Below are positions 15,569 through 23,989 of a stretch of DNA of 40,401 nt, piece by piece. Position 1 is the first letter of the stretch; every line of letters starts with the position of its first letter. Below the pieces are notes generated by a model, which saw nothing but the letters and a program-made list of their open reading frames with translations, was not told the DNA's origin and did not search any database. Origin of the DNA: Acinetobacter lwoffii (GTDB lineage: Bacteria > Pseudomonadota > Gammaproteobacteria > Pseudomonadales > Moraxellaceae); NCBI GenBank assembly GCA_013530545.1, contig SPVA01000122.1:1-40401 (forward strand), in the 5' to 3' direction. The position numbers were made by a program, and so were the translations under genes.

Positions 15569-17017
15569 TTATGAAGAAATATCAACACAGAGATATTTCA
15601 TTTCAAGGTATTCATCCATACCGAATTTAGACCCTTCACGGCCTACCCCTGATTGCTTGACTCCACCAAATGGCGCAACCTCATTAGAGATAGCTCCGGT
15701 ATTGATTCCCACCATACCGTATTCTAAGGCTTCACCTACACGCCACTGACGTGCTGTACTTTGGGTAAATACATAGGTAGCCAGACCGAATTCTGTATCG
15801 TTCGCCATCTGAATTGCTTCTTCTTCAGTCTTGAAACGGAATAACGGCGCCAACGGTCCAAAAGTTTCTTCTTTTGCCACACGCATCTGTTGAGTAACTT
15901 CAGTCAGAAGCGTTGGTTCGAAGAATGTACCGCCCAGATTTGAGCGCTGTCCACCGGTTTTCACCTGTGCACCTTTGCTCAATGCATCTGCAATATGTGA
16001 CTGCACTTTTTCAATCGCAGCCTCATCAATTAATGGACCCTGAGTAGAGGATTCATCACGACCATCACCGACTTTCAGCTTTGCAACTGCAGCAACCAGT
16101 TTTTCTACCAGCGCATCATAAATGCCATCTTGTACATAAATCCGGTTCGCGCAAACACAGGTCTGTCCACTATTACGGAATTTACTGGCCATAATGCCCT
16201 GTACCGCCTGTTCAAGATTGGCATCATCAAAGACCAGAACCGGTGCATTGCCACCAAGTTCTAAAGACAATTTTTTGATGGTCGGCGCACATTGTTGCAT
16301 CAGGATACGACCGACTTGAGTTGAACCGGTAAAGCTTAACTTTTTCACGGTTTCGCTTTCACATAGGACCTGACCCACTGCAACCGCATCACCACTAACA
16401 TGCAGCAATACATCTTGTGGCAAACCTGCGCGCAAGGCCAAAACTTCAAGCGCATAGGCGGTTAAAGGTGTTTGTTCAGCCGGTTTAACCAGCATGGAAC
16501 AGCCAGCAGCCAGAGCTGGCGCGGCTTTACGGGTAATCATCGCCGCCGGGAAATTCCATGGCGTGATCGCAGCTGTTACCCCAATCGCCTGTTTGATAAC
16601 CAATAAACGTTGATGGGCAAGCGTTGGTGTCAACACGTCACCATCAATACGGCGCGCCTGCTCGGCAAACCAGCGGATAAAGGAAGCGGCATAACCAATT
16701 TCACCACGCGCCTCAGCCAGTGGCTTGCCCTGTTCAGCAGTCAGGATCTGAGCCAAGGACTCTTTATTTTCCTGCATCAGATCGAACCAGGCCCAAAGCA
16801 CATCCGCACGTTCAAGAGCTGTCTTGGCTTTCCAGGCTTTCTGGGCTTGCTGAGAACGAACAATCAGCTGTTCTACAGACGCCCGGTCATGGGATTTTAC
16901 CCAGGCCAAAGTGGCTTGGGTTGATGCATCGTTGACTTCAATATATTCACCCGTGGCAGGCTGATCGAAGCTGATATCAGGATGCTGTAATAAATCTCTA
17001 TATTGCGTTTGAAGCAT
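15569..17017 (-). CDS. gabD: Succinate-semialdehyde dehydrogenase
   Basis: 482 residues, the same length as E. coli GabD. It oxidises succinate semialdehyde, the product of GabT, to succinate with NAD(P)+. Visible are ITPWNFPAAMITRKAAPALA, FTGSTQVGR in the cofactor site, LELGGNAPVLVFDDA with the general-base glutamate, and the nucleophilic cysteine in NSGQTCVCANR. ATG 17017 is chosen because AAAGAG lies 8 nt upstream; in-frame ATGs at 17023 and 17056 are less well placed. The start lies 16 bp after the gabT stop codon, so gabT-gabD form an operon. Expression is probably set by the GabR-type box before gabT. Confidence 0.93.
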   Translation of the reverse strand: MLQTQYRDLLQHPDISFDQPATGEYIEVNDASTQATLAWVKSHDRASVEQLIVRSQQAQKAWKAKTALERADVLWAWFDLMQENKESLAQILTAEQGKPLAEARGEIGYAASFIRWFAEQARRIDGDVLTPTLAHQRLLVIKQAIGVTAAITPWNFPAAMITRKAAPALAAGCSMLVKPAEQTPLTAYALEVLALRAGLPQDVLLHVSGDAVAVGQVLCESETVKKLSFTGSTQVGRILMQQCAPTIKKLSLELGGNAPVLVFDDANLEQAVQGIMASKFRNSGQTCVCANRIYVQDGIYDALVEKLVAAVAKLKVGDGRDESSTQGPLIDEAAIEKVQSHIADALSKGAQVKTGGQRSNLGGTFFEPTLLTEVTQQMRVAKEETFGPLAPLFRFKTEEEAIQMANDTEFGLATYVFTQSTARQWRVGEALEYGMVGINTGAISNEVAPFGGVKQSGVGREGSKFGMDEYLEMKYLCVDISS

Positions 17018-17033
17018 GATCATTACTCTTTCA

Positions 17034-18296
17034 TTAGGCTGCGACAGATAGTGCAAACCCTTGTTTCAAGATAGCCAATCCCGCACGGAACTGTTCTGCT
17101 GGAATTGTGAGCGGGTATAGGAAACGGATTACATTACCATAACGACCACAGGTCAGGATTAACAGACCATTTTGCATGGCATGGTTTTGTACAGCTTTTG
17201 CCTGTTCTGCGGTTTCCAGCTCAACTGCCACCATCGAACCCAGTGCACGAATCTCTTTAACCATGCTAGAAGACATTTTCAGTTCATGTAAAACATCAAC
17301 CAGTTCTGCGCCTAGATCATTCGCTCTCTTACAAAGACCTTCTTCTTCAATAATATCCAGTACCGCATGGGCAGCCGCAACAGCAACCGGGTTACCTGCA
17401 TAAGTGCCTCCCAATCCACCTGGATTTGGTGCATCCATGATTTCAGCACGACCTACCACGCCTGAGATCGGGAAACCGCCGCCTAGACTCTTTGCCATCG
17501 TAATCAGATCTGGCTTGGTCTCATAATAATCCATCGCAAACAATTTACCTGTACGCGCAAAACCAGACTGTACTTCATCAGCAATCAGTAAAATGCCGTT
17601 TTGATCGCATAGTACACGCAAGCGTTTCAGGAATTCTGCAGGCACCACATTAAATCCGCCTTCGCCTTGTACAGGCTCAAGCACAATCGCTGCTACGTCA
17701 TGCGCAGCAATATCTTCTGCGAAAATGTCTTCAATGCTTTGCATTGCATCATCAACACTAATGCCTTTGGATTCCACCGGATAACGGGCATGGAAAACAC
17801 CACTAGGCATCACCCCAAAGTCGCGTTTATAAGGTGCAGTTTTACCGGTCATTGCCATCGTCATGAATGAACGGCCATGAAAACCATTGCCAAAAGTCAC
17901 AATGCCATGACGGCCAGTATGGGCACGGGCAATTTTAACTGCATTTTCGACAGCTTCAGCACCCGTTGAAAAGAATGAGGTTTTTGCAGCACCCTGGATG
18001 GGAGCGCGTGCATTGATACGTTCTGCCAGAGCAACGTAGCTCTCGTATGGTACAACCTGATAAGCCGTATGGGTAAATTTGGTTAATTGTTCAGTGACCG
18101 CAGCAATAATTTTAGGATGGCGATGGCCAGTATTCAGTACGGCGATCCCGCCCGCAAAGTCGATATATTGATTGCCTTCTGCATCCCAGATGGTCGAGTT
18201 TTCTGCTTTCTCTGCGTACCATTGACACATGACCCCAACACCACGTGGTGTCGCCTGCTGTTTACGTGCATTCAGTGCTGAGTGTTTACTGTCCAT
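17034..18296 (-). CDS. gabT: 4-aminobutyrate aminotransferase
   Basis: 420 residues, class III PLP aminotransferase. The cofactor lysine is K269 in ITMAKSLGGGFP, the PLP-nitrogen aspartate D240 in LIADEVQSGFARTG, and the cofactor phosphate site includes STGAEAVENAVK. It converts GABA and 2-oxoglutarate to succinate semialdehyde and glutamate. GAGGAT lies just before ATG 18296. First gene of gabT-gabD. The promoter region carries a GAGCCA repeat pair matching those at gabR and gabP. The glutamate produced can be returned to 2-oxoglutarate by the glutamate dehydrogenase encoded next upstream. A broader omega-amino acid range (for example 5-aminovalerate) is possible. Confidence 0.93.
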   Translation of the reverse strand: MDSKHSALNARKQQATPRGVGVMCQWYAEKAENSTIWDAEGNQYIDFAGGIAVLNTGHRHPKIIAAVTEQLTKFTHTAYQVVPYESYVALAERINARAPIQGAAKTSFFSTGAEAVENAVKIARAHTGRHGIVTFGNGFHGRSFMTMAMTGKTAPYKRDFGVMPSGVFHARYPVESKGISVDDAMQSIEDIFAEDIAAHDVAAIVLEPVQGEGGFNVVPAEFLKRLRVLCDQNGILLIADEVQSGFARTGKLFAMDYYETKPDLITMAKSLGGGFPISGVVGRAEIMDAPNPGGLGGTYAGNPVAVAAAHAVLDIIEEEGLCKRANDLGAELVDVLHELKMSSSMVKEIRALGSMVAVELETAEQAKAVQNHAMQNGLLILTCGRYGNVIRFLYPLTIPAEQFRAGLAILKQGFALSVAA

Positions 18297-18411
18297 TTTG
18301 TATCCTCATTCTTGATTCATACGTTGTAAATTTTGCTATCCGGATCTTGGGATAGAAATTTGCCAAAGACTGGCTGATATGGTTCATTTTGCGCTTTTAT
18401 ACGTATGAGAC

Positions 18412-18448
18412 GAGAGCCACTTTGAAGCAGATCGAAGGAGCCAATTGG
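18412..18448 (-). promoter_or_regulatory. GabR-type operator upstream of gabT
   Basis: Two GAGCCA elements (plus strand 18414-18419 and 18438-18443) repeat at 24 bp. Read toward gabT this is CCAATTGGCTCCTT, 15 nt, TGGCTCTCGTC, then 8 nt to TATAAA. The gabP site has the same arrangement with the same 15-nt spacer, so both look like activator sites of the MocR type. Confidence 0.65.
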
Positions 18449-18523
18449 TCTAGTTGAAATGAGTAAAAGAGTCAAAATATAAAATTATTTTATTTATAAA
18501 CAAGTATTTATGTTTTTAATAAA

Positions 18524-18556
18524 AATTGGCTCCTTTTTAAATAAAGAAGCCAATTT
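18524..18556. repeat. Inverted repeat downstream of gdhA, possible terminator
   Basis: Arms AAATTGGCT (18524-18532) and AGCCAATTT (18548-18556) around a 15-nt A/T loop. On the minus strand the stem is followed by TTATT, so it may be a weak terminator of gdhA. The left arm also contains a GabR half-site. Confidence 0.4.
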
Positions 18557-18590
18557 AAAAATCCATTGCAAAAATTTAGGATAGGTCATC

Positions 18591-18627
18591 ATGGATTAAA
18601 TCCATTCATTTTTATGGATTAATCCAT
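18591..18627. repeat. Two tandem palindromes ATGGATT/AATCCAT
   Basis: ATGGATTAAATCCAT (18591-18605) and ATGGATTAATCCAT (18614-18627) are each perfect palindromes, starting 23 bp apart and lying within 55 bp of the gdhA stop. They could form alternative or cruciform hairpins, or be a protein site. No role is evident. Confidence 0.5.
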
Positions 18628-18643
18628 CTTGCAAAAACTTCGC

Positions 18644-19927
18644 TTAACCCGGATAGATGCCGCGTTCCTGACGCGCCATTAAAATCCGCTCACAGGCCAG
18701 AATATAAGCGGCTGTACGCAAAGAACATCCGGCCTGGACTGATTTTTGCCATACATCCTGTACCGCATTTTTCATGCTGGCATCCATACGCTGATTAATC
18801 TCTTCCTCGGTCCAGAAATAACTGGCTAAATCCTGAACCCATTCAAAATAGCTGACCGTCACGCCACCCGCATTGCAGATTACATCTGGCACCACGGTAA
18901 TATGACGCTCACTCAGAATTTCATCCGATTCAGTCAAAGTGGGACCATTGGCACCTTCCAGAATCATTTTGGTCTGAATATTTTGCGCGACCTGAGTATT
19001 AATCACACCTTCCAGCGCTGCCGGAATAAAGACTTCGGCAGGAATGGTCCAGAAAGCTGATGCAGAAATTTCATCGCTGGTAGAAAATCCCTGAATTTTA
19101 TGGTGGGCATTTGAGTATTCAAGCAGCTTTTTAATATCAATCCCCTCTTTCTGATACAGGGTGGCAGAATGGTCCTGAACACAGATCACTTTGCTGCCAT
19201 TTTCCTGGAAAAGCAGCGCAGCTTCACTGCCCACATTACCGAAACCCTGTACACAAACCCGAGCATTTTTTAAATCCAGACCGATTTGCTGGGCAACTTC
19301 ACGACCGCTAATAAACACACCACGGCCTGTAGCCTTACTGCGGCCCAAAGATCCCCCTAAATGAACCGGCTTTCCGGTCACTACACCAGTAATCGTAGAA
19401 CCTGCATTCATGGAAAAGGTGTCCATCATCCAGGCCATGATTTGCGGATTGGTTCCAACATCTGGTGCAGGAATATCTTTTTGCGGTCCAATAATTAAAT
19501 TGATTTCTGCCGTATAACGTCGGGTCAAGCGTTCCAGTTCGCGTTTGGAAAGCTGGCTCGGATCGACTCGCACACCGCCTTTGGCTCCACCAAAAGGTAA
19601 ATTTAGAGCAGCACATTTGATTGTCATCCAGGCTGACAGAGCCATCACCTCATCCAAATTGACATCTGGATGAAAACGCACACCGCCTTTGCCCGGACCG
19701 CGGGTTAAATTGTGCTGAACACGATAGCCTTCAAAATGCTGAACCGTACCATCATCCATAATGACCGGGACATCGACAATCAAACTGCGCTTTGGGCGTC
19801 GCAGCATATCCAGTCTTTCACTCAGTTCACCCAGATAAGGCGCTACTTTATCCAGTTGCTTAAGATAATTGTTCCAGGCCGTTGTACCCTGATCGGTGTA
19901 GGTCAATCCTTTCATCATCATGTTCAT
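18644..19927 (-). CDS. Glutamate dehydrogenase (Glu/Leu/Phe/Val dehydrogenase family)
   Basis: 427 residues. The N-terminal substrate domain has [13 protein letters not shown] and the catalytic-lysine region [18 protein letters not shown]; the Rossmann domain has [14 protein letters not shown]. The C-terminus contains [14 protein letters not shown]. The length and these motifs fit the NAD-type glutamate dehydrogenase (GudB/RocG-like) that deaminates glutamate to 2-oxoglutarate and ammonia. It stands between gabT and gabR, so it probably serves catabolism by recycling glutamate from the GABA transaminase reaction. AGGA is 7 nt before ATG 19927. It has its own upstream region (19928-20243) shared with the divergent gabR promoter. 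A branched-chain amino acid dehydrogenase is less likely but not excluded. Confidence 0.85.
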   Translation of the reverse strand: MNMMMKGLTYTDQGTTAWNNYLKQLDKVAPYLGELSERLDMLRRPKRSLIVDVPVIMDDGTVQHFEGYRVQHNLTRGPGKGGVRFHPDVNLDEVMALSAWMTIKCAALNLPFGGAKGGVRVDPSQLSKRELERLTRRYTAEINLIIGPQKDIPAPDVGTNPQIMAWMMDTFSMNAGSTITGVVTGKPVHLGGSLGRSKATGRGVFISGREVAQQIGLDLKNARVCVQGFGNVGSEAALLFQENGSKVICVQDHSATLYQKEGIDIKKLLEYSNAHHKIQGFSTSDEISASAFWTIPAEVFIPAALEGVINTQVAQNIQTKMILEGANGPTLTESDEILSERHITVVPDVICNAGGVTVSYFEWVQDLASYFWTEEEINQRMDASMKNAVQDVWQKSVQAGCSLRTAAYILACERILMARQERGIYPG

Positions 19928-20243
19928 TCTATGATCCTTTTGTTATATGCAGTCGCATGTCCTGGTGGCTGCAACACATCTCTATTCGCCTGTTATGGCA
20001 ATCATTGCTTGATTCAGGTCTCAGTTCAGCAAGCTCCTAACAAAATCAGTGTCTGGATTTTTCGCTTTAGTTTTAATCGGTATCTGTGTATATTGCCTGC
20101 CCGCCTGTATGCTCGCATTCAAGCCGCAGGTACATGATCAAAACGCATACAAGACACTTTACAATGACTGCCTGATCAGACTATTTTGCACCTAGCAATA
20201 CCGCTCTCACGAGAGCCATTTCAAATTTGTAGGAGAGAGCCAA
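19928..20243. promoter_or_regulatory. Divergent promoter region gdhA / gabR
   Basis: 316 bp with no convincing gene. It separates gdhA (leftward) from gabR (rightward). The GabR-type pair at 20211-20246 lies at the right end; the partial palindrome GCTCTC-AC-GAGAGC at 20204-20217 overlaps its left half. No clear element is seen close to gdhA. Confidence 0.5.
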
Positions 20244-20246
20244 TTG
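20211..20246 (+). promoter_or_regulatory. GabR-type operator overlapping the gabR start
   Basis: GAGCCA at 20213-20218 and 20237-20242, again 24 bp apart. The second element continues as CAATTG, so it covers both the ribosome site AGGAGAG and the TTG start codon of gabR. Binding would block transcription or translation start, as expected for autorepression. Its orientation relative to the gene is opposite to that at gabT and gabP. Confidence 0.65.
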
Positions 20247-21746
20247 CGTAGCTTGCTTGGAGATTATTTACTGCAGCGATTGCAGCAAGATGTCACAGGA
20301 ACATTACAGATGCGCCTGTTCCGCTGCTTGCGTAACGCGATTATTGATAGCGTACTGGCTCCCAAAACCCGCTTGCCTGCATCACGTGATCTGGCCAAAG
20401 AAATTCAGGTATCGCGTAATACGGTTTTAAATGCCTATGAACAATTACAGGCACAGGGCTATGTGGATGCCCGTACCGGTCAAGGCACCTGGGTGGTAGA
20501 GAAATTACCTGAGTCCTTTTTGGTGAAGGCAGAACAAAGCTCTCCTGCGGTTACGGAAAAAAAAGCACAGCAAAATTATAATCTGTCGCAACGCGGTTCC
20601 TACTTGCTCGGCTATTCAGCAGCCTCGCCTTATCAATGGGGAGCCTTTGTACCGGGCGCACCCGATGTAACCGAATTTCCGCATCATATTTTCAGCAAAA
20701 TCCAGACACGTTTGAGCCGTGAACCTCAAGTCAACAACCTGATTTACAGCAATGCCGGTGGCTCCCTGGAACTACGTCAGGAGCTGGCGGAATATCTGAA
20801 AATTGCTCGTTCAGTGCAGTGCGATGCTGATCAGATCATTATTACCGAAGGCACCCATCAGGCAATTGACTTAGTCTCGCGTACTTTAAGCGACATTGGT
20901 GACGAAGTCTGGATCGAAGATCCGGCCTATTGGGGCGCGCGTAATATTTTACGAATTAATGGTGTGAATCTGCGTTCCTTACCGGTCGATCAGGAAGGGA
21001 TTATTCCCGATCTGCATCCCAAGAAACCGCCTAAGCTGATTTTTGTGACGCCTTCGCATCAATATCCCTTAGGTTCACATTTAAGTTTGGAACGGCGCAA
21101 ACAGTTAATTGCACTCGCACGCCAACACAATAGCTGGATTGTTGAAGATGATTATGACAGTGAGTTCAGGTTCTCGGGCCAGCCCTATCCTTCTTTACAA
21201 GGTTTGGAGCCGGATTCTCCGGTGATTTATATGGGGACGTTTAGTAAGACCATTTATCCGGCTCTGCGCATTGGCTATTTAGTGGTACCAAAGCAGCTCT
21301 TTTCTTCGTTGCGAATTGTGGCCTCGGAACTTTATCGTGGTGGTCACTTAATCGATCAGCAAACACTGGCTGAATTTATCCGTGAAGGACATTATGAGGC
21401 GCATATCCGACGGATGCGTTTATTGTATGGCAAACGCCACGCTTTTTTAATTGACCTGATTCGCCGACATTTAGGTGAAGATTTTCTGCATGAATACAAT
21501 ACCGCCGCCGGTTTGCATCTGATTTTAAAATTGCCGAGCAGCAGTGATGATGTCTTGATTGCATCCAAAGCGCTTGAACTGGGAATTAAGGTCAGAGCCT
21601 TATCGCAATACTATACCAAACATTATTCCACCCGGCAGAAAGGATTATTACTGGGCTTTGCCTGTGTGAGTGAACAGGAAATTCTGGTGGCTTTCGGGAT
21701 ATTGTTAAAGTGCTTGCGTGAGCATGGAATTCGCACTCTAACTTAG
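20244..21746 (+). CDS. gabR: MocR/GabR-type PLP-dependent transcription regulator
   Basis: 500 residues. A GntR winged helix covers about 20-90 (RLPASRDLAKEIQVSRNTVLNAYEQL), then a fold-type I aminotransferase-like domain from about residue 125, with the PLP lysine in MGTFSKTIYPALRIG and the aspartate-containing VEDDYDSEFRF. MocR proteins bind direct repeats and respond to PLP plus an amino compound; GabR senses GABA. The start is TTG 20244 with AGGAGAG seven bases before; the next ATG (20310) would cut into the DNA-binding domain. It is divergent from gdhA and upstream of gabP. Three matching operators at gabT, gabR and gabP support control of the whole locus. The ligand is inferred from context. 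Confidence 0.85.
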   Translation: MRSLLGDYLLQRLQQDVTGTLQMRLFRCLRNAIIDSVLAPKTRLPASRDLAKEIQVSRNTVLNAYEQLQAQGYVDARTGQGTWVVEKLPESFLVKAEQSSPAVTEKKAQQNYNLSQRGSYLLGYSAASPYQWGAFVPGAPDVTEFPHHIFSKIQTRLSREPQVNNLIYSNAGGSLELRQELAEYLKIARSVQCDADQIIITEGTHQAIDLVSRTLSDIGDEVWIEDPAYWGARNILRINGVNLRSLPVDQEGIIPDLHPKKPPKLIFVTPSHQYPLGSHLSLERRKQLIALARQHNSWIVEDDYDSEFRFSGQPYPSLQGLEPDSPVIYMGTFSKTIYPALRIGYLVVPKQLFSSLRIVASELYRGGHLIDQQTLAEFIREGHYEAHIRRMRLLYGKRHAFLIDLIRRHLGEDFLHEYNTAAGLHLILKLPSSSDDVLIASKALELGIKVRALSQYYTKHYSTRQKGLLLGFACVSEQEILVAFGILLKCLREHGIRTLT

Positions 21747-22163
21747 TAAAAACTCAGGGATCAATACAATTATATTTTTAAAATCAAAAAGCTTTTAATT
21801 TATTTTTAAAGGGAACGTAAACCTGCTTTTAGCCTGATATTTTAGGTAGGCTTTATTTTTCTGTAAATATTGCCTGCTTATATTTTTTATCTCTTAAGCC
21901 AATTGGCTCCTTTGAATTGCTCAAAAATGGCTCTCGTCACTTTACAACAAAAAAGAGAAATTAACCGCATACATGAACAGCATGTAACCGTACTTTAATC
22001 AAAGTGTGATCCTGTCTATAGGGCTACAAGGATTCATTTTATTAAGATTAACTTAATATTGGTCAAGCACTGATGAATTCGGTTACAGTTTCAAAGGATA
22101 AGATAGCGTAAGCCAAATAAGGAATTTTATTGCCGCTACGCTATTGATATTAAGGGAAATTAT
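21747..22163. promoter_or_regulatory. gabR-gabP intergenic region
   Basis: 417 bp with no gene. It holds the GabR-type operator at 21898-21938 and the gabP promoter. No strong terminator for gabR was found. An AT-rich inverted sequence ATTAAG-N5-CTTAAT at 22041-22057 fits the loose PmrA pattern but lacks its geometry and is treated as chance. Confidence 0.5.
21898..21938 (+). promoter_or_regulatory. GabR-type operator upstream of gabP
   Basis: TGGCTC at 21904-21909 and 21928-21933, 24 bp apart. Read toward gabP it is CCAATTGGCTCCTT, 15 nt, TGGCTCTCGTC, identical in layout to the gabT site. It lies about 230 bp before the gabP start, so a long leader or a second promoter is implied. Confidence 0.62.
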
Positions 22164-23618
22164 ATGGCAGAACATCAACATTTCTCCAATTCCGAATCAT
22201 CAAACGGCTTAAAAAACGGACTTAAATCACGCCATCTCACCATGATTTCAATTGCCGGTGTCATTGGTGGAGCACTCTTTGTCGGCTCCGGTAATGTCAT
22301 CTATTCTGCAGGACCGGCTGCACTCATTGCCTATACTCTAGGTGGAATATTAGTTTTACTCATCATGCGTATGCTGGGAGAAATGGCGGTACTGAATCCC
22401 GACAGTGGTTCATTTTCAACCTATGCGGATCGTGGAATCGGGCGCTGGGCTGGATTTTCTATCGGCTGGTTATACTGGTCTTTCTGGACGTTGCTCATGG
22501 GCTGGGAAGCCTTTGTTGCCGGGAAAATCCTAAATAGCTGGTTTCCATTTATCCCGATCTGGGGCTATATGCTTCTGGTCACTGTAGCACTGGTCTGGAT
22601 TAATCTCCGTGACGTAAAAAACTTTGGTGAATTCGAGTTCTGGTTTGCCCTGATCAAAGTTATTGCCATTGTACTGTTTCTGGTGTTTGGTAGTTTGGCC
22701 GTGATGCACCTGTGGCCTTGGGGCGATGCCTCTATGCTCGGTGGTACAACTCATCTAACCGCTCAAGGCTTTATGCCCAATGGGTTTTCATCGGTGATCA
22801 CGGCCTTATTGGGTGTAATGTTTGCTTATATGGGAGCAGAAATTGTCACCGTTGCAGCAGCTGAAACCAAAGATCCCGCCAAGGAAATTCGTAAGGCCGC
22901 TAATTCAATTGTATGGCGTATCATTTTATTCTATGTCGGTTCAATGCTAATTACGGTTTGCCTGATTCCACATAATAATCCATTATTGAAAGATCCGACC
23001 TGGGGTACGTATAGCGTAGCGCTTACTGCACTCGGTATTCCGGAAGCGCGCCATATTGTTAATTTTGTCGTCCTCACCTCGGTATGTAGCTGCTTTAACT
23101 CCGCACTTTATACCTGCTCACGCATGGTCTATTCCCTCTCGAAACGTGGAGATGCACCAAAGAGTTTTGGTTTAACCAACCGCAATAACAGCCCATGGGT
23201 AGGTGTCATCTTTTCAAGCCTGTTTTCTTTCGTGGCGATTTATCTGACTGCCACCGAAAGTATGAATATTTATGATGTCTTGATGTTAGCGACTGGTACC
23301 GTATCTTTATATGTCTATCTTGCTATTGCCATTTCTCAGCTTAAGTTACGTAAAAAACTGGAAGCTGAAGGACAAAATATTCCATTCAAGATGTGGTTAT
23401 TCCCATGGCTCACTTATCTGGTCATTATCTTTATTGTCGGCGCTTTAATTACCATGATTATTGAAGGAACCTATTTTAAAGAAGTGGTTTATACCAGTGT
23501 GCTTGCATTATTTATTGTGGGCTTAGGCATCTGTGCACAAAAGTTTAACTGGGGTAAAGCCTCAGCCAAAAAGGAAAAGGCAGCACAGGCCAGAATTAAT
23601 TTAAGTGATAATCTTTAA
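22164..23618 (+). CDS. gabP: GABA/amino acid permease (APC family)
   Basis: 484 residues with about 12 membrane helices, an inner-membrane proton symporter of the amino acid transporter family. The first helix contains the substrate-binding stretch ISIAGVIGGALFVGSGNVI, followed by a hydrophilic loop ending MRMLGEMAVLNPDSGSFSTY. The segment MFAYMGAEIVTVAAAETKDP is typical of the GabP/AroP/ProY group. GGGAAA lies just before ATG 22164. Its place behind gabR and a matching operator points to GABA uptake, feeding GabT-GabD. A strong hairpin follows at 23659. Confidence 0.88.
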   Translation: MAEHQHFSNSESSNGLKNGLKSRHLTMISIAGVIGGALFVGSGNVIYSAGPAALIAYTLGGILVLLIMRMLGEMAVLNPDSGSFSTYADRGIGRWAGFSIGWLYWSFWTLLMGWEAFVAGKILNSWFPFIPIWGYMLLVTVALVWINLRDVKNFGEFEFWFALIKVIAIVLFLVFGSLAVMHLWPWGDASMLGGTTHLTAQGFMPNGFSSVITALLGVMFAYMGAEIVTVAAAETKDPAKEIRKAANSIVWRIILFYVGSMLITVCLIPHNNPLLKDPTWGTYSVALTALGIPEARHIVNFVVLTSVCSCFNSALYTCSRMVYSLSKRGDAPKSFGLTNRNNSPWVGVIFSSLFSFVAIYLTATESMNIYDVLMLATGTVSLYVYLAIAISQLKLRKKLEAEGQNIPFKMWLFPWLTYLVIIFIVGALITMIIEGTYFKEVVYTSVLALFIVGLGICAQKFNWGKASAKKEKAAQARINLSDNL

Positions 23619-23658
23619 TTTATTTCTATAGAAATTTTTTAAACACATCAGAATGAAT

Positions 23659-23694
23659 AAATAAATGGAGAGTTAAAAAACTCTCCATTTATTT
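23659..23694. terminator. Rho-independent terminator of gabP
   Basis: A 16-bp perfect stem with arms at 23659-23674 and 23679-23694 (core AATGGAGAGTT / AACTCTCCATT) and a 4-nt A loop, in AT-rich flanks. It may act in both directions. Confidence 0.8.
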
Positions 23695-23800
23695 TATATA
23701 CAAGCCCAGTAAAAAAGGCCTATGTATGTCTAGATTTTAAATCTCCGTTGATACCTCACCTTTCCTAATCAAATTTCACCTTTCAAGACCACCTCAGCTA

Positions 23801-23899
23801 TCAAAGTGTAGCCAGAAGCTGTTTCATCAGCTTTTTCTGTTCTGGTTGCTCAACCTGATCCGTTTCAATGAATAATTGATAAATCTCGAATACATTCTG
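23801..23899 (-). pseudogene. Possible 3' remnant of an unknown gene
   Basis: On the minus strand, an open frame of 32 codons ends at a TGA at 23801. Its peptide reads like a genuine protein C-terminus: FEIYQLFIETDQ, then VEQPEQKKLMKQLLATL, amphipathic and charged. An in-frame stop (23900-23902) and no plausible start lie upstream, so it looks like a decayed or truncated gene. I do not recognise the family. It occupies the otherwise empty 370 bp between gabP and the SDR gene. Chance cannot be excluded at this length. Confidence 0.3.
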
Positions 23900-23989
23900 T
23901 TATGAAATGTTGAGTCCAGCCTCATTTTGCCCAAAAGCTTCTAATATATTTTTTCTTATATGGCCACAATCATTGGAATTGGAAAAGAT

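Larger units (their letters stand above)
18297..18643. promoter_or_regulatory. gabT promoter region and gdhA downstream region
   Basis: 347 bp, no gene. From left to right: a -10-like TATAAA on the minus strand (18401 to 18396), the GabR-type box at 18412-18448, an inverted repeat AAATTGGCT / AGCCAATTT at 18524-18556 that may end gdhA transcription and also contains a TGGCTC half-site, and two adjacent palindromes at 18591-18605 and 18614-18627 just past the gdhA stop. Confidence 0.6.

Noticed and set aside
19712..20137. Plus-strand open frame of 141 codons
   Set aside because: Mostly antisense to the well-supported glutamate dehydrogenase gene, with no recognisable motif; its tail runs through the gdhA-gabR promoter region.
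22041..22057. ATTAAG-ATTAA-CTTAAT before gabP fits the loose PmrA box pattern
   Set aside because: The pattern is degenerate and symmetric and is expected about once by chance in this AT-rich window. The half-sites here form an inverted repeat, and the start codon is about 106 bp away, unlike the 47-48 nt of the three accepted sites.
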